Shown piece after piece: positions 48,470 through 63,889 of a stretch of DNA of 64,000 nt. The DNA comes from Flaccisagitta enflata (taxonomy: Eukaryota > Chaetognatha > Sagittoidea > Aphragmophora). Within the stretch, counting starts at the first letter, position 1. The number at the start of each line of letters is the position of its first letter. The translations under genes were made by a program, and so were the position numbers. A model generated the notes under the pieces. That model made no database searches and had not been told where the DNA came from. It worked only from the letters and a program-made list of their open reading frames with translations. The DNA is taken from contig OZ231127.1 in NCBI GenBank assembly GCA_965153355.1, positions 23,746,001 to 23,810,000 on the forward strand, given 5' to 3'.

Positions 48470-49770
48470 CTTTGCTAAGATATTCCTACTTCTGGTTTCT
48501 CATATGATCACACTGTCCAACCCGACCAATACTCAGTTTTTACTCACTTCCCATAAGCTTGAATGTCCGTTATTTGAATCCATCCGATGATAAATCACCA
48601 CATCCCCTCCCCACATCTCCACATCTCCACATCTCCACATCCGCACACCTTAAACGACTTGCATCTAAACCCTTCATGCCACACCCGATCAAATTAGATC
48701 GTCACGTGCATGAGCAGTAAATTGTAAACGTGATTGGGAGGAGGCTATATTGCTTTTACAACCTACATGCGATCCGAATTCTTCGTTGGACATCGCGCGT
48801 GCATGGGAGCGGTGCGAACGTTTGCATGTTCGTGTGCGAGAGCGCGATCCCGTTGACGTTGCATAACGTGACTTCCAGTGCATTGGCATGAACATGCCAA
48901 AACATAAACTGAGGGTGCTTTGTAGAGGTATTCTAACAACTTCCCACAGTCTCTACCTTTAACAATCTGCTACAATACTTCCACCTTCCTTAACGCAGCC
49001 ATTGTATTGAAACGACCACGTGTATTCAACACATTGCTATTTGCATCAATATCACTTACGGATTTCCATTCAATCAACCAATAAGAACCATGGTAACAAC
49101 TACTGCTTTTTAGGTTTCTTCTTAAAATCAATACATTGATTTGAATGATTCGTGTACACAAAAACAGTGTCAGTAGTTATTCCTCTCGGCTCGTACGTAA
49201 AAGTACGGTGCTAACGGTAAACCGACTTAATCGTGTTTTTTTTTTCCGATGACGGTTGCTGATCGTCTGTCGGTTGATATGAGAAAGAAAAAAAGTGTTT
49301 AAAGATCAATTAATCCACTCATTTGATAACTAATCCGTTTTTCCTTTTCCTCTCACTCTGTTGGCTCGGCATTGGATTTTTTTACGACGACTATTGACGT
49401 GGTTGCAGAATCATGCTTGCAGAATCAAACGCCGGTGATGTTGGTTGAGTTGAGATTGAATGAGTTATCGATTGATAGAATTCTATTGCTCCCTGTTGTC
49501 CCCTTCAATTGGTGGTAGCACTGCATTGAAGAGTCGTTTGATTTGGTGGTAAAGAGCTTACTGTGGTTATAGTTTGTGTGGCCGTGAATAGAATGCAAAG
49601 GTGGTTACCTATTGTGTAGTCAATTCAATTTTGCTTTGAGTCTCGTTAATGAAATTCATTTTTCGCTTAGAAGGAGAAGGTGAAAAATTAGGCAGCAATA
49701 GCTGAATTCTAAAGCCTTATTTACTCTTAGGGCCAACGCCTGCCACGAGGTCGTTAATAAGCGCCTTTTG

Positions 49771-49776
<6 letters not shown>
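48470..49776. other. Unique sequence, no gene seen
   Basis: CCACATCT repeats five times at about 48598-48644. Otherwise no array, element ends or domain-bearing frame. Confidence 0.35.

Positions 49777-49844
<68 letters not shown>
49777..49844. repeat. (CT)n microsatellite
   Basis: A pure tract. Confidence 0.95.
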
Positions 49845-49849
<5 letters not shown>

Positions 49850-50092
49850 CCTCTTTTCGTGGCAATTTTCCAATTTCTAACCGGCGAAAATATAATAAAG
49901 CAATCAAATATTTTCGATTTTGATCAACCATAACAACAACGACAACCACGACGACAACGACGACAACTGCCCCTGGTTGCCGTCGTAGGGTTTCTTTCTC
50001 TTTCAATTTACCCTTAAGGTTTGCTTCTCTTTCTAGCTCCCTACCTTACCTGACTTCCCGCCTGGGCCTTCCATCCCTCTAGACCTTTTCCT

Positions 50093-50280
50093 TCCTTCCT
50101 TCCTTCCTTCCTTCCTTCCTTCCTTCCTTCCTTCCTTCCTTCCTTCCTTCCTTCCACCCTCGCTCCCTTCCTTGCCTCTTTTCCCTCTTTTTTCGGCCCC
50201 CTCCTTTTTCGCCCCCTCCCTCTTTCCCTCCCTTTTCCTTCCTTCTTTCCTGTCTTCCTCCTTTATTCCTTCCTTCCTTC
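50093..50280. repeat. (CCTT)n and pyrimidine-rich sequence
   Basis: It is pure (CCTT)n to 50154, then irregular C/T-rich sequence. Confidence 0.9.
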
Positions 50281-50385
50281 ATTACTTACTTATTTTCTAC
50301 CCCATACCTACTTTCCGCTCGCCCTTGTGCCAATAATGCTCCCTTAGGGGCCAACATTATTTGCAAAAGTAAGGAGAAATAGAGA

Positions 50386-51034
50386 GAATAGTCGCAAAAG
50401 CGTTAGATGGTCAGCGGTACCCGTTGCCCCTATGTGAGTGGCTGTGGGTGTGAGGTGGTTAGAGGGGCAGCGGCCCCGAAGGGGCCGATGACCTATGCTG
50501 TTTTTTTTTTAGCCTCAAGGCTGGAATTAGGGACTGGAGGCTGGAATTGGGGCCCTTTGGCTGGGATTTGAGCATGAAGGCTGGGATTTGAGCTTTGAGG
50601 CTAGGATTTGGGCCTTGAGGCTGGGATTTGAGCCGCGAGGCTGGGATTTGAGTCTTGAGGCTGGGATTTGAGCCGCGAGGCTGGGATTTGAGCCTCAAGG
50701 CTGGGATTTTAGCCTCGAGGCTGGGATCTGAGTCTTGAGGCTGGGATTTGAGCCTCAAGACTGAGATTTAAGCCTCAACACTGAGATTTGAGCCTCAAGA
50801 CTGAGATTTAAGCTTCAAGGCTTGGGTTTGAGCCTCAAGGCTGGGACTTGAGCCTTGAGGCTGGAATTTGAGCCTCAAGGCTGGGATTTAAGCTTCAAAG
50901 CTGGGATTTGAGCCTCAAGGCTAGGGTTTGGGCCTAAAGGGGGGGGACGGAGGAGAAGAAGGAGAAGAAGAAGAAGGAGAAATTTCCCCTATGTGTGAAA
51001 GCATAGGTCATCGGCCCCTTCGGGGCCGCTGCCC
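50386..51034. mobile_element. Family F element, copy 5
   Basis: It begins GAATAGTCGCAAAAGCGTTA, then GGTCAGCGGTACCCGTTGCC. Next comes GGGGCAGCGGCCCCGAAGGG and GACCTATGC. The core is about 21 units of 20 bp (GCCTCAAGGCTGGGATTTGA, 50512-50935). It closes with CCCCTATGTGTGAAAGCATA, GGTCATCGG and the GGCCCCTTCGGGGCC hairpin. Confidence 0.75.
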
Positions 51035-51042
51035 AAAAGGAG

Positions 51043-51766
51043 GCGCAAAAGCGTTAGATGGTCAGCGGTACCCGTTGCCCCTATGTGAGTTTATGTGGGT
51101 GTGTGATGGTGAGAGGGGCAGCGGCCCCGAAGGAGCCGATGACCTATGCTTAGTATGTTTTGAAGCTTTAGGTTTGAATTTGAGCATAGACATTAGGAAT
51201 AAAGCCTTTAGGCTGTGATTTGAGCCATGAGGCTGTGATTTGAGCCTTTGGGCTGTGATTTGAGCCTCAAGGCTGTGATGTGAGCCTTGAGGCTGTGATT
51301 TGAGCCTTGAGGCTGTGATTTGAGCCTTGAGGCTGTGATTTGAGCCTTGGGGCTGTGATTTGAACCTTGAGGCTGGAATTTGAGCCTTTGGGCTGGGATT
51401 TGAGCCTGGAGGCTGGGATTTGAGCCTTGAGGCTGGGATTTGAGCCTTGAGGCTGGGATTTGAGCCTCAAGGCTGGGATTTGAGGTTCGGGGCTGGGATT
51501 TGAGGCTCGAGGCTGGGATTTGAGGCTCTAAGCTGGGATTTGAGCCTTGAGGCTGGGATTTGAGCCTCAAGGCTGGAATTTTGGCCTTGAGGCTAGGATT
51601 TGGGCCTTGAGGCTAAGATTTGGGCCTCAGGGCTGGGATTTGAGCCTCAAGGCTAGGATATGAGCTTCGAAGGGGGTGGACGGAGGAGAAGGAGGAGGAG
51701 AAGGAGAAATTTCCCCTATGTGTGAAAGCATAGGTCATCGGCCCCTTCGGGGCCGCTGCCCAAAAA
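51043..51766. mobile_element. Family F element, copy 6
   Basis: It directly follows copy 5 head to tail and repeats its GCGCAAAAGCGTTAGATGGT start, its 20-bp core (about 51200-51655, mostly GCCTTGAGGCTGTGATTTGA) and its closing block. Confidence 0.75.
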
Positions 51767-51778
51767 CTAGTCATCCAA

Positions 51779-52951
<1,173 letters not shown>

Positions 52952-53611
52952 GGATCGCACATGGTCAGCGGTACCCGATGCCCTGCTGGGAGTGATTCAG
53001 TGATCAAGTGGAGTGAGAGCAGGGCAGCGGCCCCAAAGGGCCGATGTCCTGTAGAACACAGGGGGGAATTTCCAGACGTCCTGAGGGGGCATATTTCAAG
53101 CCTTAGATGACTAATTTAGGCCACTGAAGGCATATTTGAAGGCTGGAGGGCAGAATTAAGGGTTGCAGAGCAGATTTGAGGCTGAGGGGGCTGATTATAA
53201 GCCTGGAAGGCTGATTTGAGGCCTTGAAGGCTAAAATTGAGGGCTGGGAGGGCAGATTTGAGGTCTTGATGGCCAACCGGGGGGGGGGGGACGGAAGGAC
53301 GGACGGATGGATGGACGGACGTCTGGAAATTCCCCCCTGTGTTCTACAGGACATCGGCCCTTTGGGGCCGCTGCCCAAAAAGTGGAAAGATAAGGGGAGG
53401 TGGGGAATCTGACGGCACAGAGAGAGAGAAATGCTGTCGCGGGTTTTAAAGAAGGGCGTGCCGCATGGAAACTTACCTTTGGCTTTGATGCCATCCGTGT
53501 TTTGAGACATACCTTTGAAGCGGTCCGGGTTGAAAGTGGTTAGGTTCTACCGAGGATGTTTTTGTAGACGCTCTGGCATTTATCCTACATTGGAAGAAGA
53601 AACATTTTTCT

Positions 53612-53700
<89 letters not shown>

Positions 53701-53996
53701 AGGACAGACAGACGGAAAGGCCGATAGCCATACCGGCAAGTAAAAGAAAGACGAAAAAAGGAATAAAGAAAAAAAACTAGTTTGGTGCCAAAATTCTATT
53801 GTATCCTTCAGCCGATCAATTAATTATGGAATTGTATATACTTTTTTTTAAAAGATCTATCTCCTGCCCATGCCACTCTTTCCTTCATTACTTACTTCCT
53901 CCCCATAATTTTCAGCGTTTTTCCCGCTTTCCTCTGTTTTCCCTTCGCGCACATGCACCTCCATAACCCACCAGATCAGTCCGTAGGTTAGTTGGT
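52952..53996. repeat. 1.17-kb tandem duplication, unit B
   Basis: Same order as unit A. A deletion of about 120 bp replaces the (GACGAC)n stretch by GAGAGAGA, and the (GA)n (53616-53688) is shorter. High identity means recent origin, or an assembly artefact. Confidence 0.9.
53477..53510 (-). CDS. Possible first coding exon, copy B
   Basis: Same 11 codons and GTAAGT donor as at 52409-52442. Confidence 0.3.
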
Positions 53997-54106
53997 TGGT
54001 CGCTCTCGCCTTGTTCCTTGTCTGTTGCTCTTTCCTCTTCCTTCCGCTTCATCTGCTTACTTGAGCTTTTATCTGCATTATCCTCATCAACATTCTCCTC
54101 ATTATT

Positions 54107-54949
<843 letters not shown>

Positions 54950-55035
<86 letters not shown>
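54950..55035. repeat. (GA)n microsatellite
   Basis: A pure tract. Confidence 0.95.
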
Positions 55036-55039
<4 letters not shown>

Positions 55040-55138
55040 AAAAGAAGGGAGAGACAGAGACATAGAGACTGACTGTCAGAGACACACACACACAGATGGA
55101 TAGATGTATAACAGTGAAGAGATGCCTTATTTTAAGAG

Positions 55139-55467
55139 AACAAGCCCGGCCGGACAAATATGCGTCCGGGCTGTGTCTCAGCGTGTATTGATCGTATTGA
55201 CATATGTATGGAGAGACAGATGGACGAACAGACGGGTGAAAAGACTATCAAAACATGTTGGTTAATCATTTGTTTCAGTGTAGGATCTCACCATGGCCAA
55301 AAACAGCCGAGAAACGCGGTTTTTGCACATGCGTAACGGACGGACGGACGGACGGACGGACGGACGGACGGACGGACGGACGGACGGACGGACGGACGGA
55401 CGGACGGACGGACGGACGGACGGACAGACAGACCCTCTTATACAGATGCGTTCCTGACGGACGCATC
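55139..55467 (+). mobile_element. Family H element, ATGCGTCC type with (GGAC)n core
   Basis: It starts AACAAGCCCGG; the tag TATGCGTCC is at 55159-55167. A (GGAC)n core (55336-55424) is followed by CCTCTTATA. The hairpin AGATGCGT...ACGCATCT (55444-55467) is followed by AAAAAA. GGACGCATCT complements the tag. Confidence 0.75.
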
Positions 55468-55474
55468 TAAAAAA

Positions 55475-56256
55475 GAAAACAGAAAAAAAAAACGCCGAGC
55501 TTTAATGCAGAATAGTGGGAACAAAACATTTGAAATCCCGTAGATCTTTTGTCTTTTTCTACCATTGCTGCATTTTTGCCTCTGCGGTTGTTTATCAGTT
55601 GTTCGTGATATGCTCTTTATGCTTCCCTCGATTGCAATTGGGTGGGAAATGCTCTTTTGAACCAGAAAGATAAGAAATTTAATTTGAAAAAAAAAAGACT
55701 CCTAAATAGATTCAATAAAACCTGTAACAATAGATTCCATTTGGACCTACGTGGCAAATATTATGCATTGAAGTCAGATTCCCATGAAATTCATGCTGTC
55801 ACTGATAAGGCTGACTCGACAGAGTAAATGAACCTCACGAACTTGCATTCTCCTTTTCAAATACATGCACCTATGCACGGATTTACTACCCTTTAACTTT
55901 ATTAAGTTAGTAATGATACGGTGTAACATGTAAGAAATTGACAAAGAAGAAATATTCAGAAAATTCGAAATGTTTCACCCCGAAAATTAGAAATGTCAGC
56001 CCCAGTCCGGATACTTTTCAACGTGACACCTGTTTTGTTAGTGTATTTCCGTCTTTGATTTCAAGCCTCCTTCCCATTCTCTCATCTATCCTCACCTTCA
56101 CCACCCCCCCCCCTCCTTCACCCCCATCTCCTTCACCCCACCACCCTTACCCCACCACCCCATCCTGTCTCTCTCGTTTATTGCTTCTTATCTCAATAAA
56201 CAGCTGTTGACACTTTAGAACTAAACGAGATCACATCGTTAAAAAAGTGTGTAAAC
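55475..56256. other. Unique sequence, no gene seen
   Basis: A CCACC/CACCCC-rich stretch lies at 56098-56165. No gene recognised. Confidence 0.35.
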
Positions 56257-56268
56257 CTCTCTCTCTCT

Positions 56269-56322
<54 letters not shown>

Positions 56323-56407
56323 CAAGTTGTCATTGTTTTTCAAATTCAATTTCGATTTCCTATCGCTACTTTTTCTCCACGTTTCCGCTCTCTTAAATCC
56401 ATTAGAA

Positions 56408-56466
<59 letters not shown>
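56257..56466. repeat. Inverted pair: (CT)n then (GA)n
   Basis: (CT)n at 56257-56320 and (GA)n at 56411-56466, 90 bp apart, can pair to form a hairpin stem of over 50 bp. Confidence 0.9.
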
Positions 56467-56468
<2 letters not shown>

Positions 56469-57706
56469 TTGACGAGCTTGACGAATTATTGATAGATTAA
56501 GGAATTAGCAGAGCGTTTTTTGTTTCATCTCGTGAGAAACTCTTGAAACTCCCACGAAGATGTTCCCTTGAAAAGAAGCGTGCTTCCGATTGACAGCCCC
56601 TTGAAGACGCTTTTCTTGAAGATGCGCTTCTTGAAGATGCGCTCGGAGATGCTTCATCGCATTCGGAGCGTGCCGTCAATGAATTTCATATATCGAGGAT
56701 GCACCACATGATGTCTCTTCTTGATGAGGCTTGAGTCTCGAGTCTATCGGATTTATTCTTGGTCTGGATCAATCTAATTTCATTTTCCTAATCCATACGC
56801 GTTTCTTTTTTAAATCTACACATCGAGTCGGTCCATCCGTCGGTAAAAAATTGTTGGGTATTGATATGAAATTATCCATGGCTAGATTCTTCCTCTCGCC
56901 AACTCTTTCATGTTTTTACTGACACTGACATCTCGCAACGTTGATTATCTTAGATTGAGATAGATTATGAAAACTTTAACATTAATGACATAAGCGGACG
57001 CATCTCTGTGCGCTTTGAGCTCACCACCACCACCTCGTTTATAAGTTAATTTCCCATGTTTTCATCTCAAAGGGCGACAACATCCTTCGTCCTTCGTTCT
57101 TCCGCCACCCCCCCCCCCCCCCCACGAGAAAGGATGAGTACGAATGATGAACCCTAAACACGTTTCAACCCCGATTTAGTCTAAAAGATCAAAATGCGAA
57201 ACAGATAAGCGGGAAAAGAGAAGTTCCCACAAAGATGAGGTAGGATAAAAGTGTGGCTATGGGAAGAAAAGCGATGGGAAAAGTGGAAAGTCATGACCTC
57301 CTTGATTTGACTTTTTCATCTCAATTCCAAATCAAATTAAAGATTCTAATCTTTATTATTGTTTCTTTTATCAAACTAAAATAAGTAACCTGTTTAAAAA
57401 CGTAAATAATTACAAATCCACTCCATTTATTTCTCTCACTGCTCACATCTATGATTTTATTCTATACTTCAACACCGATAACTTTATTCGTCCACTGGTG
57501 CCTTGGGCTCACAAGCAGCTCACTCTGACATCCCTTCCGAAACATTTTCTCTGATTTCCAGAAAGCATGGTCAAGGCAAAAACAACACCGATGCTGAGAT
57601 GTTCTATGAACGCGAATTAGATGCCCCTTTTCAAGATGATGATTCAATATTCATGGCTTAGCTTGACAGAAAGATTATCCAACCCAAGCTGGCTTTTCGC
57701 CTTGTG

Positions 57707-57737
<31 letters not shown>

Positions 57738-58185
57738 GATGTAAAAACTGATAAAAACGTGTCCTCGTAATTCTTCGTATTCCGTTTTTCAAAATGAAAA
57801 AGAGTATTCCTATTGAAATCGGTTTAGATCACACACGTGTTTGGGCAATACACACGTGAAGACGCACCCAAACACGTGTGACGATGAGCATGTTGCGCGT
57901 GCGAGCCCTTTTCTGTGTATCGTCCTCTTTTCCACAATTTCCATCTGTGCGTGCATTTTTTGTGCTTGAGTTTCTCATCTTTTTGTTGTTTAGTCGTGGG
58001 CGCGTGACCGCCGAGCGACGTTATCTGTCGTTATCTGTCGTTATCTGTCGTTATCAGTCCTTAGCTCACGTCTTTTGGCGCCTTATCTCCCGTCATCGCA
58101 GATGCGCGAATGAGTGTGCATGCGTTGCGCATGTGTTGTGTGTGACTGTGTGTACGCATGCGAGATTGTGCCATTGTGCTCCGGT

Positions 58186-58188
<3 letters not shown>
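56467..58188. other. Unique sequence, no certain gene
   Basis: A minus-strand frame at 56497-56679 repeats GCATCTTCAAGAAGC and looks like a short minisatellite. C18 near 57108 and T27 near 57709 are homopolymers. TCGTTATCTG repeats four times at 58016-58055. Confidence 0.35.

Positions 58189-58281
<93 letters not shown>
58189..58281. repeat. (TG)n microsatellite
   Basis: A pure tract. Confidence 0.95.
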
Positions 58282-58282
<1 letters not shown>

Positions 58283-58516
58283 ATTGGCGGCGGCTGAGTG
58301 CTAAAAAGACTTTTTGATCTTTATCGAATTTTTGCTCGCATTTTTCGCCCTCATATCGCTGATTGTCTCTCTGATTCATTTTTCTATCTCTGCTCGTTTC
58401 TCTCTCTCTCTCTCTCTCTTCATTGTGAAGCGCTGACGATAATTCCTTCTGCTTTGCGCCCTCCACGTGTTAAGAGGACCAACAAACGACAATAAAACGA
58501 GATTCGAATCAAAAGA

Positions 58517-58757
<241 letters not shown>

Positions 58758-59095
58758 AATGATTAGCAAAAGGGATAAAATGACATAATGAATTAAAAGA
58801 TAATGAAATTGAAATGATGTCTTTTTTGGAAAGAAAAAAAATCTAGGAAACATGAACATCATAACAAGAAGCCAGAAAAAAAATTGCGTTCGAAACAGAT
58901 GAGCGCGCAAAGAAACACTGTTGTCATCTTTGTCACTGCCCGCATTATCATGCATCAACTTCGTCCTCATAAAAGAGTCGTTTGTGGTGGTTCGCTTTTG
59001 AGTCTTTGATAAAACACTGAAGATACAAGAATCTTTCAGTACTTCAAAAATATCATTACAGATACAGCTGAGGCACATACTTTTGCTGGTAAAGC

Positions 59096-59285
<190 letters not shown>

Positions 59286-59573
59286 GCGCAAGCATATATA
59301 TTAACACGCGTCGGGCCGCACGCATTCAGACACTCGAATATCCGCTGGTGCATATTTATGGATCCCGCGATGTCGCGTTTATGGTGCCAATTTGAAGACG
59401 ATGGAACCATGAAAAGAGTTCCTAATACCCACTCGGCACTGAATATATTACGAGGACGATCAGAAGGAGAGAAAGAGGAGGAAACTAATGGAGGGTGATA
59501 AGGAGGAGGAGTAAGCCAGATCACGACATCCATTTAAAAAGTTGAAACTTGATGCTCATTTATCCAAAACGGT

Positions 59574-59769
<196 letters not shown>

Positions 59770-59779
59770 TTGGATAAGG

Positions 59780-60203
59780 ACAACAGTGAGGAAACGGCGA
59801 ATTAAGAGCGAGTGTTTAAATTTATAAAGAGAGAAGTATCCGTGTGCTAAGACCCTACTCCGGGGGTACCGAGGATAACATACCATGTTCATACGACTAT
59901 TTGCTTGGCCTGCAGTGCCAATGGCGGTTGCATCAACATAAATGTCACTCTGTTGCACGAGTTGCGAATCTTTACAACGCAAATGTGCCTTAGAAGATTA
60001 CCCATGAACATATCAGTTCCAGCCCCTTTTAACCAATCATGGATCAGTACCCTAGCTCAAAGGGTCTCTGGAGTATGCGTTACACAATGAATAGAGAAGT
60101 TTTGAGATGATCAGTCTATAATGGAGGAAACTTGAGGCCATGTCATGCGGCAGTGAAAGATGGCCCCCTTAAATCGTTGATTCTTGCATTTATGGACAAA
60201 GAA
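59780..60203. other. Unique sequence, no gene seen
   Basis: No domain-bearing frame or array. Confidence 0.35.
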
Positions 60204-60212
60204 GAGAGAGAG

Positions 60213-60304
<92 letters not shown>
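60204..60304. repeat. (GA)n microsatellite
   Basis: A pure tract. Confidence 0.95.
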
Positions 60305-60305
<1 letters not shown>

Positions 60306-60818
60306 CCTCTTGATTGTTCTTTTCTGCCGACAAGCAAAACTTTCCTCTGAGCGCTGCCGATTTAACTTGAAGGTGGGGGTTAGTGCATTTTGGAAGGTGT
60401 TTACCCCTGGTTAGTCAATTTGGGCCTGGCCACCGCCCCCAAATCCCCACCAACCTAAGATGGCTCTCATCTCCACCATAATGTTAGCATACAGGCGGAA
60501 TTAGCATCTCCTCAATTTCTGTTTTTTTTTCATTTATTGTATCATCAATATCCATTTTCTGGCGGGTGGCTTAATGAAACACATGATGATGTTGATAATT
60601 TTTACATGCGATTAAGATTTTACGTTTTTCATTTCACAGCATAAAGGACTAAGTTGTAATGATAGCTTTAATTCAAACTCAAAGTTTTCCGAATCAACTA
60701 AGTTATGCGAGAGCAGTAATCGTAAAACTATAATATGCAAATGATATCAATACTGACTGCAATTACCATCATCTCCATTTCGACCTTCTCCTTCTTCTTC
60801 TGTTTCTATTCGTGCTTT
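60305..60818. other. Unique sequence, no gene seen
   Basis: No domain-bearing frame or array. Confidence 0.35.
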
Positions 60819-61391
<573 letters not shown>

Positions 61392-62005
61392 AGATGAACA
61401 TCCCTTCTCCGCCATTCTGTGTGTGTGTGTGTGTGTAAATCGGGAGAGGTCAGCTTCGAATTATCCTCTGATTACGATGCATTGAAAACTCCCACAGCCA
61501 ATAACCTCCTCAAATGGCTCACACAATGTCCACACACAGAATCGGAGAAAGAAAGGAGGAACAGTGCGTGAGTATCGCTGGATTGGGGTAGGGCAGGAGG
61601 AGAAATGCGATGGTTGTAGGAGGTCAGAGGGAGGAGGGGATGAAGGAGGAGGAGTGGGAAACGAGTAGGGGGAGGAGGAAAAGGGAATTTAAAAGGAGGA
61701 GGAGTCTCATGTATGGGTGGGGATTCTTTTCTGCAGGGTAAGGGTGGTGTTAGAGGGGTGAGATTACACTGTGCAAATTGAGAAGGGGACCTTGGTTTTG
61801 AAATGATGAAAAAGGCTAATCAGTCTTTGGGCGTGGAAATGAATGCGAGTAATGGCGGTGCTTAAAGCCAAGAGAGAGAGAGGATGCGTAAAAGTGGCTA
61901 AGAAGGTGATTTTGAAATCTCTCTCGCTCTTTCTCTCCCTCTTTCAAGAGGGTGGCCACCGATAATTTGGCGTTAATGCCGAGGAATAGGAGAGGAGAAA
62001 AAGAG
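61392..62005. other. Purine-rich unique sequence, no gene seen
   Basis: GGAGGAGG motifs are frequent at 61620-61700. No gene recognised. Confidence 0.35.
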
Positions 62006-62210
62006 GTGGTGGTGGTGGTGGTGGTGGTGGTGGTGGTGGTGGTGGTGGTGGTGGTGGTGGTGGTGGTGGTGGTGGTGGTGGTGGTGGTGGTGGTGGTGGT
62101 GGTGGTGGTGGTGGTGGTGGTGGTGGTGGTGGTGTTGGTGGTGGTGGTGGTGGTGGTGGTGGTGGCGGTGGTGGTGGTGGTGGTGGTGGTGGTGGTGGTG
62201 GTGGTGGTGA
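62006..62210. repeat. (GGT)n trinucleotide array
   Basis: GGT with single GTT and GGC interruptions. Confidence 0.95.
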
Positions 62211-62375
62211 AGGTGGTGGGGGAGGAGGAACTAAGATAGTGTTGGAGCAAGAGGGGGGTGAAAGGAGTTGGACCACGAGGAGAGTGAAAGGAGAAGGAGA
62301 GTTGTAAGCTGCAAATGGATTTCAAATGGGGATCCATAAAAGAGGGCGGAACCAATTGACGGCTCAAGTTAAAGA

Positions 62376-63350
62376 GTTTGGGGGTGATGGCCGATTTATA
62401 GTGGATGTGAGAGGGATAAGTTCAGAGGTGTTAAGAGTGTTTGGGGGTGATGGCCGATTTATAGTGGATGTGAGAAGGATAAGTTCAGAGGTGTTAAGAG
62501 TGTTTGGGGGTTATGGCCGATTTATAGTGGATGTGAGAGGGATAAGGGCGGAGGTGATAAGAGTGTCTGGGGGTGATGGCCGATTTATAGCGGATGTGCA
62601 AGGGATAAGGGCGGAGGTCAGGGGCCAGCAGAGAAATTTTGGGCCCCTATACAATCAAAAAATTCGGGCCCCCCTAGTTTTGGCGCCACTGCCGGCTGCC
62701 TATAACACATGTAGTTTTTTTATATTCTATTCAGAGAAGAAAATCCAAGTGTTGAACTTGGTACGTTGATCTATAACAAAAAAAGAAAAAAAGTTTTAAT
62801 AGTTTTAAAAGAGTTTTCAGCATTTGTATCATTAGCTCAGGGCCTGGTTTTTCAAACCATTCCCTCATGAGTGTTGGTTTACGTCAGGGCCAAAACTTTC
62901 CTTTTTTTCTTTTCTTTTTTTTTTTTTCCTTTTTCTTTTCTTCTCTCCCTTTTCTCTTTTTTTCTTTTTCATCTCTATAACAATTGAGGGGCCCTCCGGG
63001 CCCCCCTGAGCCCGGGGCCCCTATACTTTGTATAGGGTGTATAGTGCTCTACAGGCCACTGGCGGAGGTATTTAGAGTGTTTGGGGATGATGGCTGATTT
63101 ATAGCGGATGTGCAAGGGATAAGGGCGGAGGTGTTCAGAGTGTTTGGGGTGATGGCCGATTTATAGCGGATGTGCAAGGGATAAGGGCGGAGGTGTTGAA
63201 GTGTTTGGGGGTGATAGCCGAATAGCGCGATTTACAGAGGATGTGCAAGGAAAAAGTTGGGGGCGTCAGAGTGTTTGAGGGTGATAGCTGATCTATAGCG
63301 GATGTGCAAGGGAAAAGTGGTAGCGTGTTACAGTGTTTAAGGGTGATGGC
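62376..63350. repeat. 63-bp minisatellite, split by an insertion
   Basis: Units contain GGTGATGGCCGATTTATAG and GATGTGAGAGGGATAAG. Four units lie left of the insert and about five, more diverged, to its right. The 21-residue repeat seen in translation is a by-product of the 63-bp period. Confidence 0.85.
62619..63061. mobile_element. hAT-like element inserted in the minisatellite
   Basis: A 443-bp insert starts CAGGGGCCAGCAGAG and ends CTACAGGCCACTG (inverted: CAGTGGCCTGTAG). It is flanked by a perfect 8-bp duplication GCGGAGGT (62611-62618 and 63062-63069), and the minisatellite unit resumes exactly after it. Inside is GGGCCCC-rich sequence and no ORF, so it is non-autonomous. Confidence 0.8.
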
Positions 63351-63352
63351 CA

Positions 63353-63400
63353 ACCGACCAACTGACCGACCGACCGACACGGCAAGGTGTAGAGTCGCGT
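63353..63400 (+). repeat. Family H terminus remnant
   Basis: CCGACCAACTGACCGACCGA, then GTGTAGAGTCGCGTGTCCGT; the second hairpin arm is lost. Confidence 0.5.
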
Positions 63401-63794
63401 GTCCGTCAATGCCTTGCGGGACCCCATGGGCAGGGTCACGGTAGTGACGTATACCAGAAGTCGGGAGCTCGGTACGGGCAGGGGCAGTACTGAGTCTCGG
63501 TATGGGGCTTCGGTACTAGGTAACAGTACAAAAGACCTAACTAACAAGAATATACTTCACATTCTTTTTAGAATACTGTTGACAAATTGTTAACAACAAC
63601 AGAAAAAACCGACTAGAAATAGAAAAAAAATGCAGAATATGCTGCTACTCCAGATTCCCATTTGTTTTTAGTTTGAATTCAGTTTAAGACTCGATGGTCT
63701 GATGTTTGGTTGTCGATGACCGGAAGTCAAGATAATCCCCCAATTGCGATACCTGATTATTCCTTGCCATTAATTGTCTTCGAGTTTTTTCTTT

Positions 63795-63798
<4 letters not shown>
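63401..63798. other. Unique sequence, no gene seen
   Basis: No domain-bearing frame or array. Confidence 0.35.

Positions 63799-63886
<88 letters not shown>
63799..63886. repeat. (GA)n microsatellite
   Basis: A pure tract. Confidence 0.95.

Positions 63887-63889
<3 letters not shown>

Noticed and set aside
48153-48470. Hydrophobic 105-residue minus-strand ORF
   Set aside because: The hydrophobic part comes from CTCTCT/TTCCTC-rich sequence next to a microsatellite; no exon border or family seen.
50386-51766. CRISPR-like array of 20-mers
   Set aside because: Units are contiguous with no unique spacers, in an animal genome; it is a tandem core of a dispersed element.
56497-56679. Ser/Arg-rich minus-strand ORF
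   Set aside because: It is built on a short GCATCTTCAAGAAGC repeat and lacks splice borders.
62326-62769. Protein with 21-residue GGDGRFIVDV repeats
   Set aside because: It is a 63-bp minisatellite by-product. The frame runs into a transposon insertion, with no splice borders or domain.
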